The position numbers were made by a program, and so were the translations under genes. From DATAZK01 sp963731205 (GTDB taxonomy: Bacteria; Actinomycetota; Actinomycetes; Frankiales; Frankiaceae): DNA of 64,000 nucleotides. Below the pieces are notes generated by a model. That model did no database searches and had not been told where the DNA came from. It saw only the letters and a list, made by a program, of their open reading frames with translations. Numbering within the stretch: position 1 is the first letter of the stretch; the number at the start of each line of letters is the position of its first letter. Below, piece after piece: positions 34,766 to 44,423 of the stretch. The stretch is taken from NCBI GenBank assembly GCA_963731205.1, contig CAVSUJ010000001.1, positions 1,116,001-1,180,000 of the forward strand, given 5' to 3'.

Positions 34766-35164
34766 ATGCCAGTCACCGTAGCCAACCCCTCCGACACGTC
34801 GAGCGCACCGCAGATCAGCGTCACGCCTGACACGCTTCCGCAGACCCTCGAGATCGAGGACCTCGTCATCGGCGAGGGTCGAGAGGCCACCACCTCCCAC
34901 ACCGTCGACGTGCATTACGCGGGCGTTCACGTGACCAACGGCCAGGAGTTCGACTCCTCCTGGAGCCGCGGCGGCCGGCCGACCAGCTTCCCGCTGAGCG
35001 GCGTCATCGCCGGCTTCCGCGACGGCATCGCCGGCATGCGCGAGGGCGGCCGGCGCATCCTGGTCGTCCCGCCGGACATGGGCTACGGCACCCGCGGCGC
35101 CCCGCCGGCGGTCGGCCCCAACGAGACGCTCGTCTTCGTCGTCGATCTGGTCAGCATTTCCTGA
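34766..35164 (+). CDS. FKBP-type peptidyl-prolyl cis-trans isomerase
   Basis: The 132-residue protein is a single FKBP domain with typical active-site residues: VDVHYAGVHVTNGQEFDSSW, then VIAGFRDGIAGMREGGRR, PDMGYGTRGAPP and LVFVVDLVSI. It catalyses proline isomerisation during protein folding. There is no signal peptide, so it is cytoplasmic. The gene is alone, divergent from the hydrolase. Confidence 0.93.
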   Translation: MPVTVANPSDTSSAPQISVTPDTLPQTLEIEDLVIGEGREATTSHTVDVHYAGVHVTNGQEFDSSWSRGGRPTSFPLSGVIAGFRDGIAGMREGGRRILVVPPDMGYGTRGAPPAVGPNETLVFVVDLVSIS

Positions 35165-35294
35165 CCCGGCGCGTCGGGGCAGCTGAGCGCCCAGCATCGC
35201 CCACCGTGCGAACCAGACTTGTCGACGGCGTCGTGCTCGCGGGTGAGCTCATCGACGATCCTGTTGGCCACCAGTTCGAGTCGGCGGTCTTGGG

Positions 35295-36212
35295 TCAGGA
35301 TCCCGGGGTGGCCGACTTGCGCGCCTTGCGCTCTTGCTTTGTCTCCGACGCTGCCAGCAGATCAGCAGCGTGGTCGGGCACGTAGCTCTGTGATTCGCGG
35401 GGAGGGCGCACGTAACCCTTGGAGGCGGGCCGGCGCGGCAGTTTGAGCTTCGGCGCCGCCACCTCGCGGTAATCGAGCGTCGAGAGCAGGTGAGCCATCA
35501 TGTTCAGCCGGGCGCGGCGCTTGTCATCGCTTTCCACCACGTTCCAGCGGGCTTCGGGGATGTCGGTCTGGACGAACATCTCGTCCTTCGCCCGCGAGTA
35601 GTCCTCCCACCGGGTGATGGATTCCAGGTCCATCGACGAGAGCTTCCAGCTGCGCATCGGGTCGGTGAGCCGGGAACGGAAGCGGCGCTCCTGCTCCTCA
35701 TCGCTCACCGAGAACCAGTACTTGCGCAGGAGAATGCCGTCCTCCACGAGGAGCCGCTCGAACAGCGGAGCCTGATGCATGAAGCGGCGGTACTCGTCGT
35801 CGGTACAGAAACCCATCACCCGCTCGACGCCGGCGCGGTTGTACCAGCTGCGATCGAAGAGCACGATCTCGCCCGCAGCCGGCAGATGTTCCACGTAACG
35901 CTGGAAATACCACTGCGTGCGTTCACGTTCGGTCGGCGCCGGCAGGGCGACGATGCGCGCGACACGCGGGTTGAGATAGGTGCTGACCCGCTTGATGGTG
36001 CTGCCCTTGCCCGCCGCGTCGCGACCCTCGAAGACGATGGCGAGCCGCTTGCCTTCGGTGCGTACCCACTCCTGCACCTTCACCAGTTCGGCCTGCAGGC
36101 GGAACAGTTCGCGCTCGTAGAGCCGGGAGGGAACCCGCTCGAGCGGGGAATCTGCTTTCGCCTTCTGCTGCTTGGTTTTCCCGGCGCCCGCGGCGGTAGC
36201 CACCGCGCTCAC
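35295..36212 (-). CDS. ppk2: polyphosphate kinase 2 (PPK2 family)
   Basis: The 305-residue kinase transfers phosphate between polyphosphate and nucleotides. Signature motifs are VFEGRDAAGKGSTIKR (Walker A), the lid region PTERERTQWYFQRYV, FDRSWYNRAGVERVMGF (Walker B) and KYWFSVSDEEQ. The GTG at 36212 overlaps the P450 stop (GTGA), so it is the third gene of a reductase-P450-ppk2 operon. The class (GDP- or ADP-preferring) cannot be assigned by eye. Confidence 0.92.
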   Translation of the reverse strand: MSAVATAAGAGKTKQQKAKADSPLERVPSRLYERELFRLQAELVKVQEWVRTEGKRLAIVFEGRDAAGKGSTIKRVSTYLNPRVARIVALPAPTERERTQWYFQRYVEHLPAAGEIVLFDRSWYNRAGVERVMGFCTDDEYRRFMHQAPLFERLLVEDGILLRKYWFSVSDEEQERRFRSRLTDPMRSWKLSSMDLESITRWEDYSRAKDEMFVQTDIPEARWNVVESDDKRRARLNMMAHLLSTLDYREVAAPKLKLPRRPASKGYVRPPRESQSYVPDHAADLLAASETKQERKARKSATPGS

Positions 36213-37513
36213 CCACGCCCTGAGGCGGCGTGCAACCGGACCGGAAGCTCGTTCAGGCACACCCCGACGTTGACGGCAGCGCCGCCGCCTCCCCAGACCG
36301 GTGGACCGGTGAGTTCGATGCCGGCGAAACGGGTGATCAGCGCCCGGATCATCACGTGCACCTCGCGCTTCGCGAGGTTGGCCCCGAGGCAGTAGTGCGC
36401 GCCGCCCCCGCCGAACGAGACGTGCGGATTCGGCGAGCGTCGGATGTCGAACCGGTAGGGATCGGCAAAGGCGCGCTCGTCACGGTTTCCGGCCGGATAC
36501 CAGAGCGTCACGCGATCGCCGGCGCTGATCTGAGTTCCGCCGATCACCGCGTCGACCGCGGCGGTGCGGCCGAAGTACAGCACCGGGCTGGCCCAGCGGA
36601 TGATCTCGTCGACCGCGGTGTCGAGCAGCCCGGGATCGCCGCGGAGCTCCGCCAGCTGGTCGGGATGATCCAGCAGCGCGACGAGGCCCTGGGAGATGGC
36701 GTTGCGAGTGGTCTCACTGCCGGCGATGGCCAGGATGATGAAAAAGAAGTCGAGCTCCTGCTTCTGCAGCTGCGTGCGGCTCCCGTCCTCCGCCGTCACC
36801 GATGCCTGGGTGAGCTCGGTCCACACGTCGTCGGCCGGCTCGCTGTGCTTGCGCGCACTGAGTTTCTCGGCGTAGGTGAACAGATCGACGCGTGCCTGCA
36901 TGCTCTGCTCCGGGGTCACCGCGGAGGCGATGTCGAGACCTTTGAGCATGCGGTCGGTGAGCTCGAAGACGTAGGGACGCTCGTCCTCGGGGATGCCGAT
37001 GATGTCGGCGATCACATGCATCGGCAGCTGATACGCGACCTCGGAGACGAAGTTGAACTCCTCGCGCTCGGCGGCAGCGTCGAGGATGGTGTCGGCGCGG
37101 CGCACCAGGAGCTCATCGAGGCGGCGCAGCATCCGCGGCGTGAAGCCGGCACTCACCAGCTTGCGCAGCCGGGTGTGATCCGGCGGATCCATCCAGATCA
37201 GCGCGGTCCCGCGCATCTGCGGGGGAAACGCCACCAGCGTCGGGCCGTCGGCCGCACGGAAACGCTCCCAGTCACGGTTGACCTCGGTGATCTCCGGATG
37301 CCCGAGCACGGCCCAGAATCCATCACTGCGCGCGCCGCCCGCGTCCATGTTGCTGGGCAGGTTGACCGGACCGTGCCAATGCACCGACCGCTGCTCGCGA
37401 AGCTCGCGCAGCACCTCATGCGGGTTTCCCTGCGCGTACAGGGCTTTGTCCGTGAGGTCGATGGGCTCAGCGCGGGGATCGGACGCGTGGGCCGCTCGGA
37501 CGGGGGTGGTCAT
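36209..37513 (-). CDS. cytochrome P450
   Basis: The protein has the bacterial P450 signatures: the I-helix AGSETTRNA, the ExxR helix DEIIRWASP, and the heme loop FGGGGAHYCLGANLA with the Cys ligand. It is soluble, about 434 residues from the ATG at 37513; a GTG at 37528 would add five. The sequence around PPDHTRLRKLVSAGF resembles mycobacterial steroid- and lipid-oxidising P450s, but the substrate is not assignable. It overlaps ppk2 and follows a quinone-reductase-like gene, which is not an obvious redox partner. Confidence 0.9.
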   Translation of the reverse strand: MTTPVRAAHASDPRAEPIDLTDKALYAQGNPHEVLRELREQRSVHWHGPVNLPSNMDAGGARSDGFWAVLGHPEITEVNRDWERFRAADGPTLVAFPPQMRGTALIWMDPPDHTRLRKLVSAGFTPRMLRRLDELLVRRADTILDAAAEREEFNFVSEVAYQLPMHVIADIIGIPEDERPYVFELTDRMLKGLDIASAVTPEQSMQARVDLFTYAEKLSARKHSEPADDVWTELTQASVTAEDGSRTQLQKQELDFFFIILAIAGSETTRNAISQGLVALLDHPDQLAELRGDPGLLDTAVDEIIRWASPVLYFGRTAAVDAVIGGTQISAGDRVTLWYPAGNRDERAFADPYRFDIRRSPNPHVSFGGGGAHYCLGANLAKREVHVMIRALITRFAGIELTGPPVWGGGGAAVNVGVCLNELPVRLHAASGRG

Positions 37514-37528
37514 GCGGCATTGTGACAC

Positions 37529-38575
37529 TCACCCCGCCATCTCGATGACGACCTTGCCCATCGCGCGCCTTTCGTAGAGCACCCGCATCGCGTCTGCCGC
37601 TTGCGCCAGCGGGAAGCGATCCTTGATGGACGGGGTCACCAGGCCCTGCTCGTACCAGGCGAAAAGTTGCCGGAAATCCTGGGCGTTCGCGGCCGGATCG
37701 AGCACGGCCGACATCCCGTAGCCGACCCCGACGATCGAGATCCCCTTCAGGATCGTCTGGTTCAACTTCACCTCCGGGATGTCGCCCGATGCGAAACCGA
37801 TCGTCAGGTAACGCCCGTTCCAGGCCAGGCACCGCAGCGGCTCGCGGGCATCCGGTCCGCCGACGGCATCGAAGACGACATCGACTCCGCGCCCGCCGGT
37901 GGCTTCTTTCACGGCGGCTGAAAGTGACGTGAGTTGCTGGTGGTCGAGCACCACGTCAGCGCCGAGCGTGCGCACCAGATCGCATTTCTCCGCGCCTCCG
38001 GCAACTCCGATCACCGTCGCCCCGGCGGCTTTGGCGATCTGAACCGCTGCGCTGCCGCACCCGCCGGCCGCGCCGAGCACCACCACCGACTCGCCTGCGG
38101 TGAGCCGGCCGCGTGGGATCAGTCCGTGATACGCGGTGCCATAGGCCAGATTGAACGCCGCGGCCTCGTCGAAGGGCATGCCGGCGGGCAGCCGGTGCAC
38201 CTGCTGCACCCGGGGAGTCACCACGACTTCCGACGCGAACGCCCCGGATCCGAGCAGCGTCAGCACTCGGTCGCCGACGGCGAAGTCCGTCACTTCAGCA
38301 CCGATCTCGGTGATGACACCGGCACATTCGCTCCCAGGAACGAAGGGCGGATCGGGCCTGACCTGATAGAGCCCGCGCACGATCAGCACGTCCGGGAAGT
38401 TCACCGATGCGGCGCGCACAGCAATGCGCACCATCGCGGGTCCGAGCGGCGTGACCGGCCACTGCTGAAGCATCATCCCGCCCTCGCCGGACAGTTCGGT
38501 GCAGACAGCGGCCAGGCTGGTACGAACGGCCGAACTCGCTGGGACGGTAGGGGAATCGGCATCAGGATCGGTCAT
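37529..38575 (-). CDS. NADPH:quinone oxidoreductase-family (MDR) protein
   Basis: The 348-residue protein is a zinc-free medium-chain dehydrogenase/reductase. It has the QOR-type N-terminal domain (ASVNFPDVLIVRGLYQ, then FVPGSECAGVI), the nucleotide motif VLGAAGGCGSAAVQIAKAAGA and GVDVVFDAVGG. Such enzymes reduce quinones or enoyl compounds with NADPH. It is the first gene of the three-gene operon with the P450 and ppk2. Confidence 0.88.
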   Translation of the reverse strand: MTDPDADSPTVPASSAVRTSLAAVCTELSGEGGMMLQQWPVTPLGPAMVRIAVRAASVNFPDVLIVRGLYQVRPDPPFVPGSECAGVITEIGAEVTDFAVGDRVLTLLGSGAFASEVVVTPRVQQVHRLPAGMPFDEAAAFNLAYGTAYHGLIPRGRLTAGESVVVLGAAGGCGSAAVQIAKAAGATVIGVAGGAEKCDLVRTLGADVVLDHQQLTSLSAAVKEATGGRGVDVVFDAVGGPDAREPLRCLAWNGRYLTIGFASGDIPEVKLNQTILKGISIVGVGYGMSAVLDPAANAQDFRQLFAWYEQGLVTPSIKDRFPLAQAADAMRVLYERRAMGKVVIEMAG

Positions 38576-38632
38576 GGTGCGCAGTATCTGCGGCGGCAGC
38601 GGACGGCGTCGCCAGCGGGTCCTGACGGGGTC

Positions 38633-41473
38633 CTAGCGTCGTCCGGCGGCTTCCGCCGCGAGCTGTGCGCGCGAGGAGATGTCGAGCTTGGAGAACACGT
38701 GTGCCAGATGGGTCTGCACGGTGCGCCGCGAGACGAACAGCCGCTCGCCGATCTGGGGATTGGACAGGCCTTCGGAGACCAGTTCGACGATGCGCACCTC
38801 GGTGTCGGTCAGGCTCGCCCATCCGGTACGCGGTCGGCCCCGGGTGCCGCGCTTGCCACGACGGACGCCGAGCTGGCGCAGGGTCGCCTCAGCGCGGGCA
38901 AGGTCACGGCCCGCATCGAGCCGCTCGAAGGCGGCCGCCGCTGCCTCCAGAGGCGCGATCGCCGTCTCGACGCGACCCTCGAGCGCCAGGAGCACACCGG
39001 ACTCCTCATGTGCGAGCGCGGCTCCGAGCGGCCGCCCGGCCTGGCTGTAGGACGCTGATGCCCGGGCGAGCAGGGCGCTGTCGCCGGCGAGCAGGCCGCG
39101 GCAGCGCAGCGCGGCGCCCTGCTGCGAGGCCACGTTCGAGCCTCGCGCCACTCCCTCCACGGCGGCGGTCACCTGTTCGGCCCGCGAACGGTCGCCGGCG
39201 GCCAGGGCGAGACGCACCAGATCAGGCCCGAGCACGGGGTATTCGATGGCGAACCCGGCCTGCTCGCAGTAGTCCCAGCAGCCGGCCAATGCACCGAAAG
39301 CACCGGCGATGTCGCCCGCGGCTTCATCCACCAGCGCCTGCACCCACGTCGCCCAATGGCTGCGATAGCGGGCCCCGGTCGCGGCCAGCTCGCCCGTCGC
39401 TGCGGCTGCGGCGTCCTGGGCGGCGCGCAGGTCACCGCGGTGCAGCGCGAGATGCGCCATGACGCTGTGTCCGATGATGAGGCTGTAACGCTCTCCGGTC
39501 TCCCTGGCGAGGTCGAGGGCGGTCTCGTACTCGACGATGCAGTCATCCCATTCGCCGCCGAGATAGCGCTCGATCGCCAGGTACACGTGGAAGCTCGGGA
39601 TGGCCCAGCGGGCGCCCACTTCCTCACAGATCCGGCTGCCGATCTCCAGCGTCGCCCGGGCATCGGCCAGCCGATCGCGTTCCATCAAGATGTGTCCCCG
39701 GCTGACATGGACCGGGTAGCGATGGCCGAGACGCCCCGGGCTGAGGTCGGCCAGCCGCATCGCCTCGTCGATGGTGCGTACCGCCTCATCCATCTCGGCG
39801 CGCATCTCGCACCCCATCGCGAGCGTGGTCATCGCCAGGCTCGTCGCGAAATGTTCCGCGACCGAGGTCGACGCGCGGAGGGCGCGGCTCGCGGCGAGCG
39901 CCGCACCGTCGAGATCGCCGAGTGAGAGCCGGGCGAACCCCGCCCATGCCCAGGCGCCGGCCCGCTGCTCCTCGCCGGCCGAGTCGCTGTCGCAGACTTC
40001 CTCGAGTTCCGCGAGCGCTGCCGCCATCCGCCCTTCGGCGATGAGGCTGTGCGCGAGGCAGGTGCGCGCCGCCCCGTCCAGACTCCGGTCGTGGCCCCGC
40101 TCGAGGAGCTCCCTGCAGGCTTCCTCGGCGTCGACGACCCCTCCGGCCCACATCAGGCTCACCGCACGTTCGACGATCAACCGGTCGCGTTCGGGATCTC
40201 CCGGCGGGAAAAGGCCGATCGCGTGAGTGAGCAGATCCGAGGCCACCCGCGGCGAACGCGGGGCGACTTCGCGGGCGGCCTTGGTCAGCCACCTGATCGC
40301 CTCGACATCGCCGAGGACGGCTCCGCGCGCCAGGTGCTCCGCCACCTGAAGCGACGGTGCCCCGGCATCAGCCAGGCGCTGCCCCGCCTCGCGGTGCAGT
40401 CCGAGCCGGACGCTCTCCGGCACGTCCTCGTAGATCGCGTCACGGATCAGGTCATGGCGAAAACGCAGCCGCCCGGATTCGCTGCGGAGCACGCGCGCAT
40501 CGATCGCCGGGAGCAGGACCGTGGACAGGTCGAGCACCGAGCGTCCGGTCGTCGTGGACAGGTCCCGCACGGCGAAACTGGAGCCCAGGATCGACGCCGG
40601 CCGCAGCGCGTGCAGCGTCTGCTCGGGCAAGAACCCCAGCCGCCGCAGGATCGTCAGCCGAAGCGTCGGGGGCAGCACCGCATCGGCCACTTCGGCCTGA
40701 CCGCCGGCCAGTTGCACGGCTCCGTCCTCGGCGATGGCTGCCAGCAGTTCGGTCACGAAGAGCGGGTTGCCGCCGGCTCCCGCGACCTTGGCCATCAGCC
40801 GCCGGCCGGGTTCGGCCGCCACCGTGTCGGCGACCAGTTCGCGCACGGCCTGCTCGTCCAGTTGACCGAGACCGAGCCGGACGGCTCCGAGCCCGTCGAG
40901 GGTCTGCAAGGCGTGCTGCAGCTCGTTGCCGCGCGGAGTGGGCCGCAGGCAGCAGATCAGCGCGACCGGCGAATGCACCAGCCGCCGGGCGATTGCCGCG
41001 AGCGTCAGCAGGCTGGACGGGTCCGCCCACTGCAGGTCGTCCAGCGCGATCGCGAGGGGACGCTCCGCCAGCGCCTCCACGAGGTCGACGATGGCGTCCA
41101 CGGCCTGAAAGCGCAGCGACGGGTCGCTGGTCACGGTGATGCGATCGCGCTCCCCCGTCCCGCCGGACAGCAGCTGGGCGACGGCCCGGCGGCGGGCATC
41201 CGATGAGGAGCGGGTGCATCCCAGGGCGGCCGACAGGACACCGAAGGGCCGCGTGCGCTCCAACTCCTCGGCGCGCCCGGAGTAGACGGTCACGTCGAGG
41301 TCGGCGGCCCCCCGCAACGCCGTGTCCAGCAGGCTTGTCTTGCCGATGCCCGCCTCGCCCTCCACGACGACGACGGCGAGGCGGCCGCAGGATGGCCGGT
41401 TCAGGGCCTCGCCGAGCGCCTCGAGCTCAGCCTTCCGACCCCGTAAATGCCGCATAGTTCCCATAACGGCCAC
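38633..41473 (-). CDS. large LuxR-family (MalT-like) ATPase regulator
   Basis: The 946-residue protein has an N-terminal AAA/STAND ATPase (Walker A EGEAGIGKTS with K45, ALDDLQWAD as Walker B), a long TPR-like helical middle, and a C-terminal LuxR helix-turn-helix (LSNPQIGERLFVSRRTVQTH). Such LAL regulators activate catabolic or secondary-metabolite genes in response to an unknown signal. The GTG at 41473 or an ATG 9 or 18 bases later could be the start. It is monocistronic. No cognate target is obvious in the window. Confidence 0.9.
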   Translation of the reverse strand: MAVMGTMRHLRGRKAELEALGEALNRPSCGRLAVVVVEGEAGIGKTSLLDTALRGAADLDVTVYSGRAEELERTRPFGVLSAALGCTRSSSDARRRAVAQLLSGGTGERDRITVTSDPSLRFQAVDAIVDLVEALAERPLAIALDDLQWADPSSLLTLAAIARRLVHSPVALICCLRPTPRGNELQHALQTLDGLGAVRLGLGQLDEQAVRELVADTVAAEPGRRLMAKVAGAGGNPLFVTELLAAIAEDGAVQLAGGQAEVADAVLPPTLRLTILRRLGFLPEQTLHALRPASILGSSFAVRDLSTTTGRSVLDLSTVLLPAIDARVLRSESGRLRFRHDLIRDAIYEDVPESVRLGLHREAGQRLADAGAPSLQVAEHLARGAVLGDVEAIRWLTKAAREVAPRSPRVASDLLTHAIGLFPPGDPERDRLIVERAVSLMWAGGVVDAEEACRELLERGHDRSLDGAARTCLAHSLIAEGRMAAALAELEEVCDSDSAGEEQRAGAWAWAGFARLSLGDLDGAALAASRALRASTSVAEHFATSLAMTTLAMGCEMRAEMDEAVRTIDEAMRLADLSPGRLGHRYPVHVSRGHILMERDRLADARATLEIGSRICEEVGARWAIPSFHVYLAIERYLGGEWDDCIVEYETALDLARETGERYSLIIGHSVMAHLALHRGDLRAAQDAAAAATGELAATGARYRSHWATWVQALVDEAAGDIAGAFGALAGCWDYCEQAGFAIEYPVLGPDLVRLALAAGDRSRAEQVTAAVEGVARGSNVASQQGAALRCRGLLAGDSALLARASASYSQAGRPLGAALAHEESGVLLALEGRVETAIAPLEAAAAAFERLDAGRDLARAEATLRQLGVRRGKRGTRGRPRTGWASLTDTEVRIVELVSEGLSNPQIGERLFVSRRTVQTHLAHVFSKLDISSRAQLAAEAAGRR

Positions 41474-41796
41474 ATAAAGAAACTTACCGTGCCTACGGAA
41501 CCGCCGGAACTAGGCTCCGCCCATCAGATCGCTGAGCGCCGCAAGCAGTTCCAGCCATCCCGTGAACGGTCGCTCGTACACCGGCGGGCATCCCCGGCTA
41601 TTCTCCGGTCCCGGATCCGTCGTGCGGACGAGACTCACCTGACCGGTCGGCGGTTGCAACCGATCCACACGCAGCCGGATCTCCATGGCCCTGATCCTGC
41701 AGAGCCACGTGGCGCCGACACATCCGCTGACTGGCGGATGTTGCGAGCCGCACGACGTCGCAACGTTGGCCGAGCAGACGCGGCGGCCCGCGCGGG
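41474..41796. other. 323-bp intergenic region
   Basis: No convincing gene is visible. The part next to 41473 (TTTCTTTATG on the minus strand) is AT-rich and probably holds the LuxR gene promoter. The rest is GC-rich and non-repetitive, and I see no hairpin or clear operator in it. Confidence 0.5.
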
Positions 41797-43569
41797 CTAC
41801 AGGTCGATGACCAGCTCCTCGCGCGGAACCGCACAGCAGATGAGCACAGCGCCCTGCGCCGGCAGGTCAACCGGCGCCGGGTCATACGTCACGGCACCGG
41901 AGACCAGTCCGGACTCGCAGCTGTGGCAGACCCCGGTGCGGCACGACCAGCGGGCCGGCACGTCGCAGGCTTCGGCGAGTTCGAGCAGGCTGGCGAAATC
42001 CTGGCGCCACGGCACCGTCAGCCCGCTGCGCGCGAACGTCACGCTCGCGCCGGTGCCCGGTTCGCCGGCGGGCGCGTGCGGGGGCGCGGCAGGCGCAGCC
42101 GCAATGCCCGGCGTCATGGCCGGTCCGCTGCCGAACACCTCGGTGTGGACGTTCGCCGCATCGATCCCGATATCGGCCAGCGCGGCGCGCATGTCCGCCA
42201 TGAACGCGTCAGGCCCGCAGATGTAGGAATGCGCACCGGAGGGCAGCTGTTGCTCGCGCAGCACAGCGGCGGTGAGCCGCCCGGCCACGTCGAAGTCACG
42301 ACCGGGCTCATCGCCTTCCAGCGGCGCGGAGAAGCAGATCACTCGATGCGCATGGGGCAATCGCGCCAGCAGGGACGCCACCTCAGCACCGAAAGGAAGC
42401 TCGCGTGAATGACGTGCACCGTGCAACCACCAGACCTCGCGCGCGGGCCCGGTCTGCACCAGCGCGTGCAGCATCGCCAGTACCGGAGTCGCGCCGATTC
42501 CGGCGGAGATCAGGACCACGGGCGTATCGGCGGAATCGAGGATGAACTGGCCACGTGCGGCGGCGATCTCGATCGACGCGCCCACCTTCAAGTCGCGATG
42601 GATGTATCCGCTGACGAGCCCGTACTGCTCCCGCTTGACGCTGATCCGGTAGTCGGGCGAGCCGGGTGCGCTCGAGAGCGAATAGCTTCGCGCCACGGCC
42701 GGCCCGCCGTCGGCCGGCTTCAATCTCAGAGTGAGGAATTGTCCAGGCAACGCAGGGGGAAACGGCGTTCCGTCGGGTGCGGCAAGGTGCAGCGACACCA
42801 CCGAATCGCTCTCCCGCTCGATCGACGCCACCACGGCGGGCCGAAAGCCCGGCCACGCCGGCGGCGGCACCCGCGACTCCTCGTTGAGCCCCGCGTTTCC
42901 GGCCTTCGGGCCGGCAGCGAGGATCGCCTCGAACGACGCGACCCAGCCCGGGCTCAGAGCGGGCAGGCGGGATGCTTTCTCGACGTCCGCGCGCTCGTGG
43001 CCCGGCAGGTAGAGCAGCCCGTCGATCTCGGCGACGGTCATGGCCCCCTCGCCCTGCTTCACGCGCTCGATCGACGCGCCGGCCTCGACGCGTCCCTCGC
43101 GCAGCACGCGCAGGTAGAAGCCCGGACGGTGATGAGACACCAGCAGCGACGGAAGTCGCGGCTGCCGCATCCGAAGCCCGACGCGATAGCACGTGACACG
43201 GGGGGCGCTCACCTCGAGCAGCGCCTCGCCGATCCGGAACTGATCGCCGATGCAGACCTCATCGTCGGCCAGCCCGTCGACGGTGAAGTTCTCGCCGAAC
43301 TGGCCGTACTCGAAATCCTCGAGCCCGAACTCGCGTTGCCAATGCGCGTAAGACTCGAGCTGATAGACGAGCACCGCCCGGTGCGGACCGCCGTGACCGG
43401 CGGTATCGCCTTGGCCATCGCCGTCGATGTTCAGCCGGCGCACCATCCGCGGGCCCTCGACGGCGCTCTTCCAGACTCCCGTGTGCACGGTCCGGCCGCG
43501 CCAATCGACGTCACGCGGCAGTCCGATGTTGAGGGCGACGAGCCGCCCGACGACCGCACCCTGTGCCAT
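41797..43569 (-). CDS. MOSC - flavin reductase - [2Fe-2S] ferredoxin fusion
   Basis: One 590-residue chain carries three modules. Residues ~1-150 are a MOSC domain (ALNIGLPRDVDW, GQFGENFTVDG), of the type that handles N-hydroxylated compounds with a Mo cofactor. Residues ~235-470 are a ferredoxin-reductase-like FAD/NAD domain (ARSYSLSSAPGS for FAD, SAGIGATPVLAMLHAL). Residues ~500-590 are a plant-type ferredoxin with C543, C548, C551 (CRTGVCHSC) and C578. The reductase and ferredoxin probably feed electrons to the MOSC centre. The arrangement resembles YiiM-type MOSC proteins with an added reductase. The substrate is unknown. Confidence 0.9.
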   Translation of the reverse strand: MAQGAVVGRLVALNIGLPRDVDWRGRTVHTGVWKSAVEGPRMVRRLNIDGDGQGDTAGHGGPHRAVLVYQLESYAHWQREFGLEDFEYGQFGENFTVDGLADDEVCIGDQFRIGEALLEVSAPRVTCYRVGLRMRQPRLPSLLVSHHRPGFYLRVLREGRVEAGASIERVKQGEGAMTVAEIDGLLYLPGHERADVEKASRLPALSPGWVASFEAILAAGPKAGNAGLNEESRVPPPAWPGFRPAVVASIERESDSVVSLHLAAPDGTPFPPALPGQFLTLRLKPADGGPAVARSYSLSSAPGSPDYRISVKREQYGLVSGYIHRDLKVGASIEIAAARGQFILDSADTPVVLISAGIGATPVLAMLHALVQTGPAREVWWLHGARHSRELPFGAEVASLLARLPHAHRVICFSAPLEGDEPGRDFDVAGRLTAAVLREQQLPSGAHSYICGPDAFMADMRAALADIGIDAANVHTEVFGSGPAMTPGIAAAPAAPPHAPAGEPGTGASVTFARSGLTVPWRQDFASLLELAEACDVPARWSCRTGVCHSCESGLVSGAVTYDPAPVDLPAQGAVLICCAVPREELVIDL

Positions 43570-43617
43570 GCGCGCGATTTTCCGCCCCGCGGCGCGCGCG
43601 TGGCCAGAGGGTGCGCC

Positions 43618-44193
43618 CTAGCGAGCTGCTGGTGCGACCTGGTAGCGCAAGCCGTCCATCAGCAACGAGCAGATGCGGCAGGCCTGCTCCTGCCAGCCGG
43701 GCTCGTCGGCGGCCAGGCAGACGCCGCTGAGGGCGCGCAGCAGATCGGTCGGATCGACATCCTCGCGGATGGAACCGGCGGCGGCGGCCGCGAGCACCAG
43801 CCCGCGGATCGACGCGTTCATGCGGCTGTGGGTGTAGACGAACAGCGGCGAATCGGCCGACAGCACCGTCTTCAGGTGGCTGGCCAGCCCCTTCTTGCTC
43901 GCGACGTAGTTGACGAAGCGGCGCATCCACTCATCGAGGGCGCGGTCGGGAGCCATCTCGCGCAGCAGCTCGTCAGCGCTGTCAGCGAGCTGGTCGATGT
44001 TGCGCCGGAAAACCGCTTCAAGAAGCGCGTCACGGCTGGGAAAGTGTCGGTAGAGGGTGCCGATCCCGACACCGGCTCGCCGGGCGATCTCTTCGAGCGA
44101 GGCATCCACGCCGTGCTCACTGAACGCGTCCGAGGCCACCTCGAGCAGCTGCTCGCGGTTACGCCGCGCGTCGGCCCGCATTGGCCGAGACAC
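43618..44193 (-). CDS. TetR-family repressor of the MFS exporter
   Basis: The 191-residue protein has the TetR helix-turn-helix (SLEEIARRAGVGIGTLYRHF) after RREQLL-type residues. The GTG at 44193 is preceded by GGAGGTGGAG; a TTG at 44226 is in frame but lacks a site. The helical C-terminal domain should bind the ligand. The divergent MFS gene and the palindrome between its -35 and -10 strongly suggest this protein represses the exporter. Confidence 0.88.
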   Translation of the reverse strand: MSRPMRADARRNREQLLEVASDAFSEHGVDASLEEIARRAGVGIGTLYRHFPSRDALLEAVFRRNIDQLADSADELLREMAPDRALDEWMRRFVNYVASKKGLASHLKTVLSADSPLFVYTHSRMNASIRGLVLAAAAAGSIREDVDPTDLLRALSGVCLAADEPGWQEQACRICSLLMDGLRYQVAPAAR

Positions 44194-44219
44194 GATCTCC
44201 ACCTCCACCGAAAATTCAT

Positions 44220-44248
44220 TTGCCAAACGGAGGGACCCTCCGATAAGT
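44220..44248 (+). promoter_or_regulatory. MFS promoter with a TetR operator in its spacer
   Basis: TTGCCA (44220-44225) and ATAAGT (44243-44248) are spaced by exactly 17 bases. The spacer contains CGGAGGG-A-CCCTCCG (44228-44242), a perfect 15-bp palindrome. Binding there would block RNA polymerase, as in QacR- or TetR-type control. The transcript would start near 44255. Confidence 0.65.
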
Positions 44249-44423
44249 TAACGGAGGCAGCTTCCGCTTAGTGCCACTGTACGACGCTCAGGGCGATCCG
44301 TCAGGGAGTTCTCCGGCTCGGCCGGCCGATGACTTCCGGCCCGGATCTCCGTCTCACTGGGTGACAGCCGTACGCCCGAGCAGTTCCGTTGCAAGCCGCG
44401 CCCGCCGGGTGCGGAGACCGGAG

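Noticed and set aside
35165..35294. Protein-like minus-strand stretch ending LTQDRRLELVANRIVDEL
   Set aside because: No start codon, ribosome binding site or homologous family could be recognised, and the plus strand looks equally plausible; kept as unassigned intergenic DNA.
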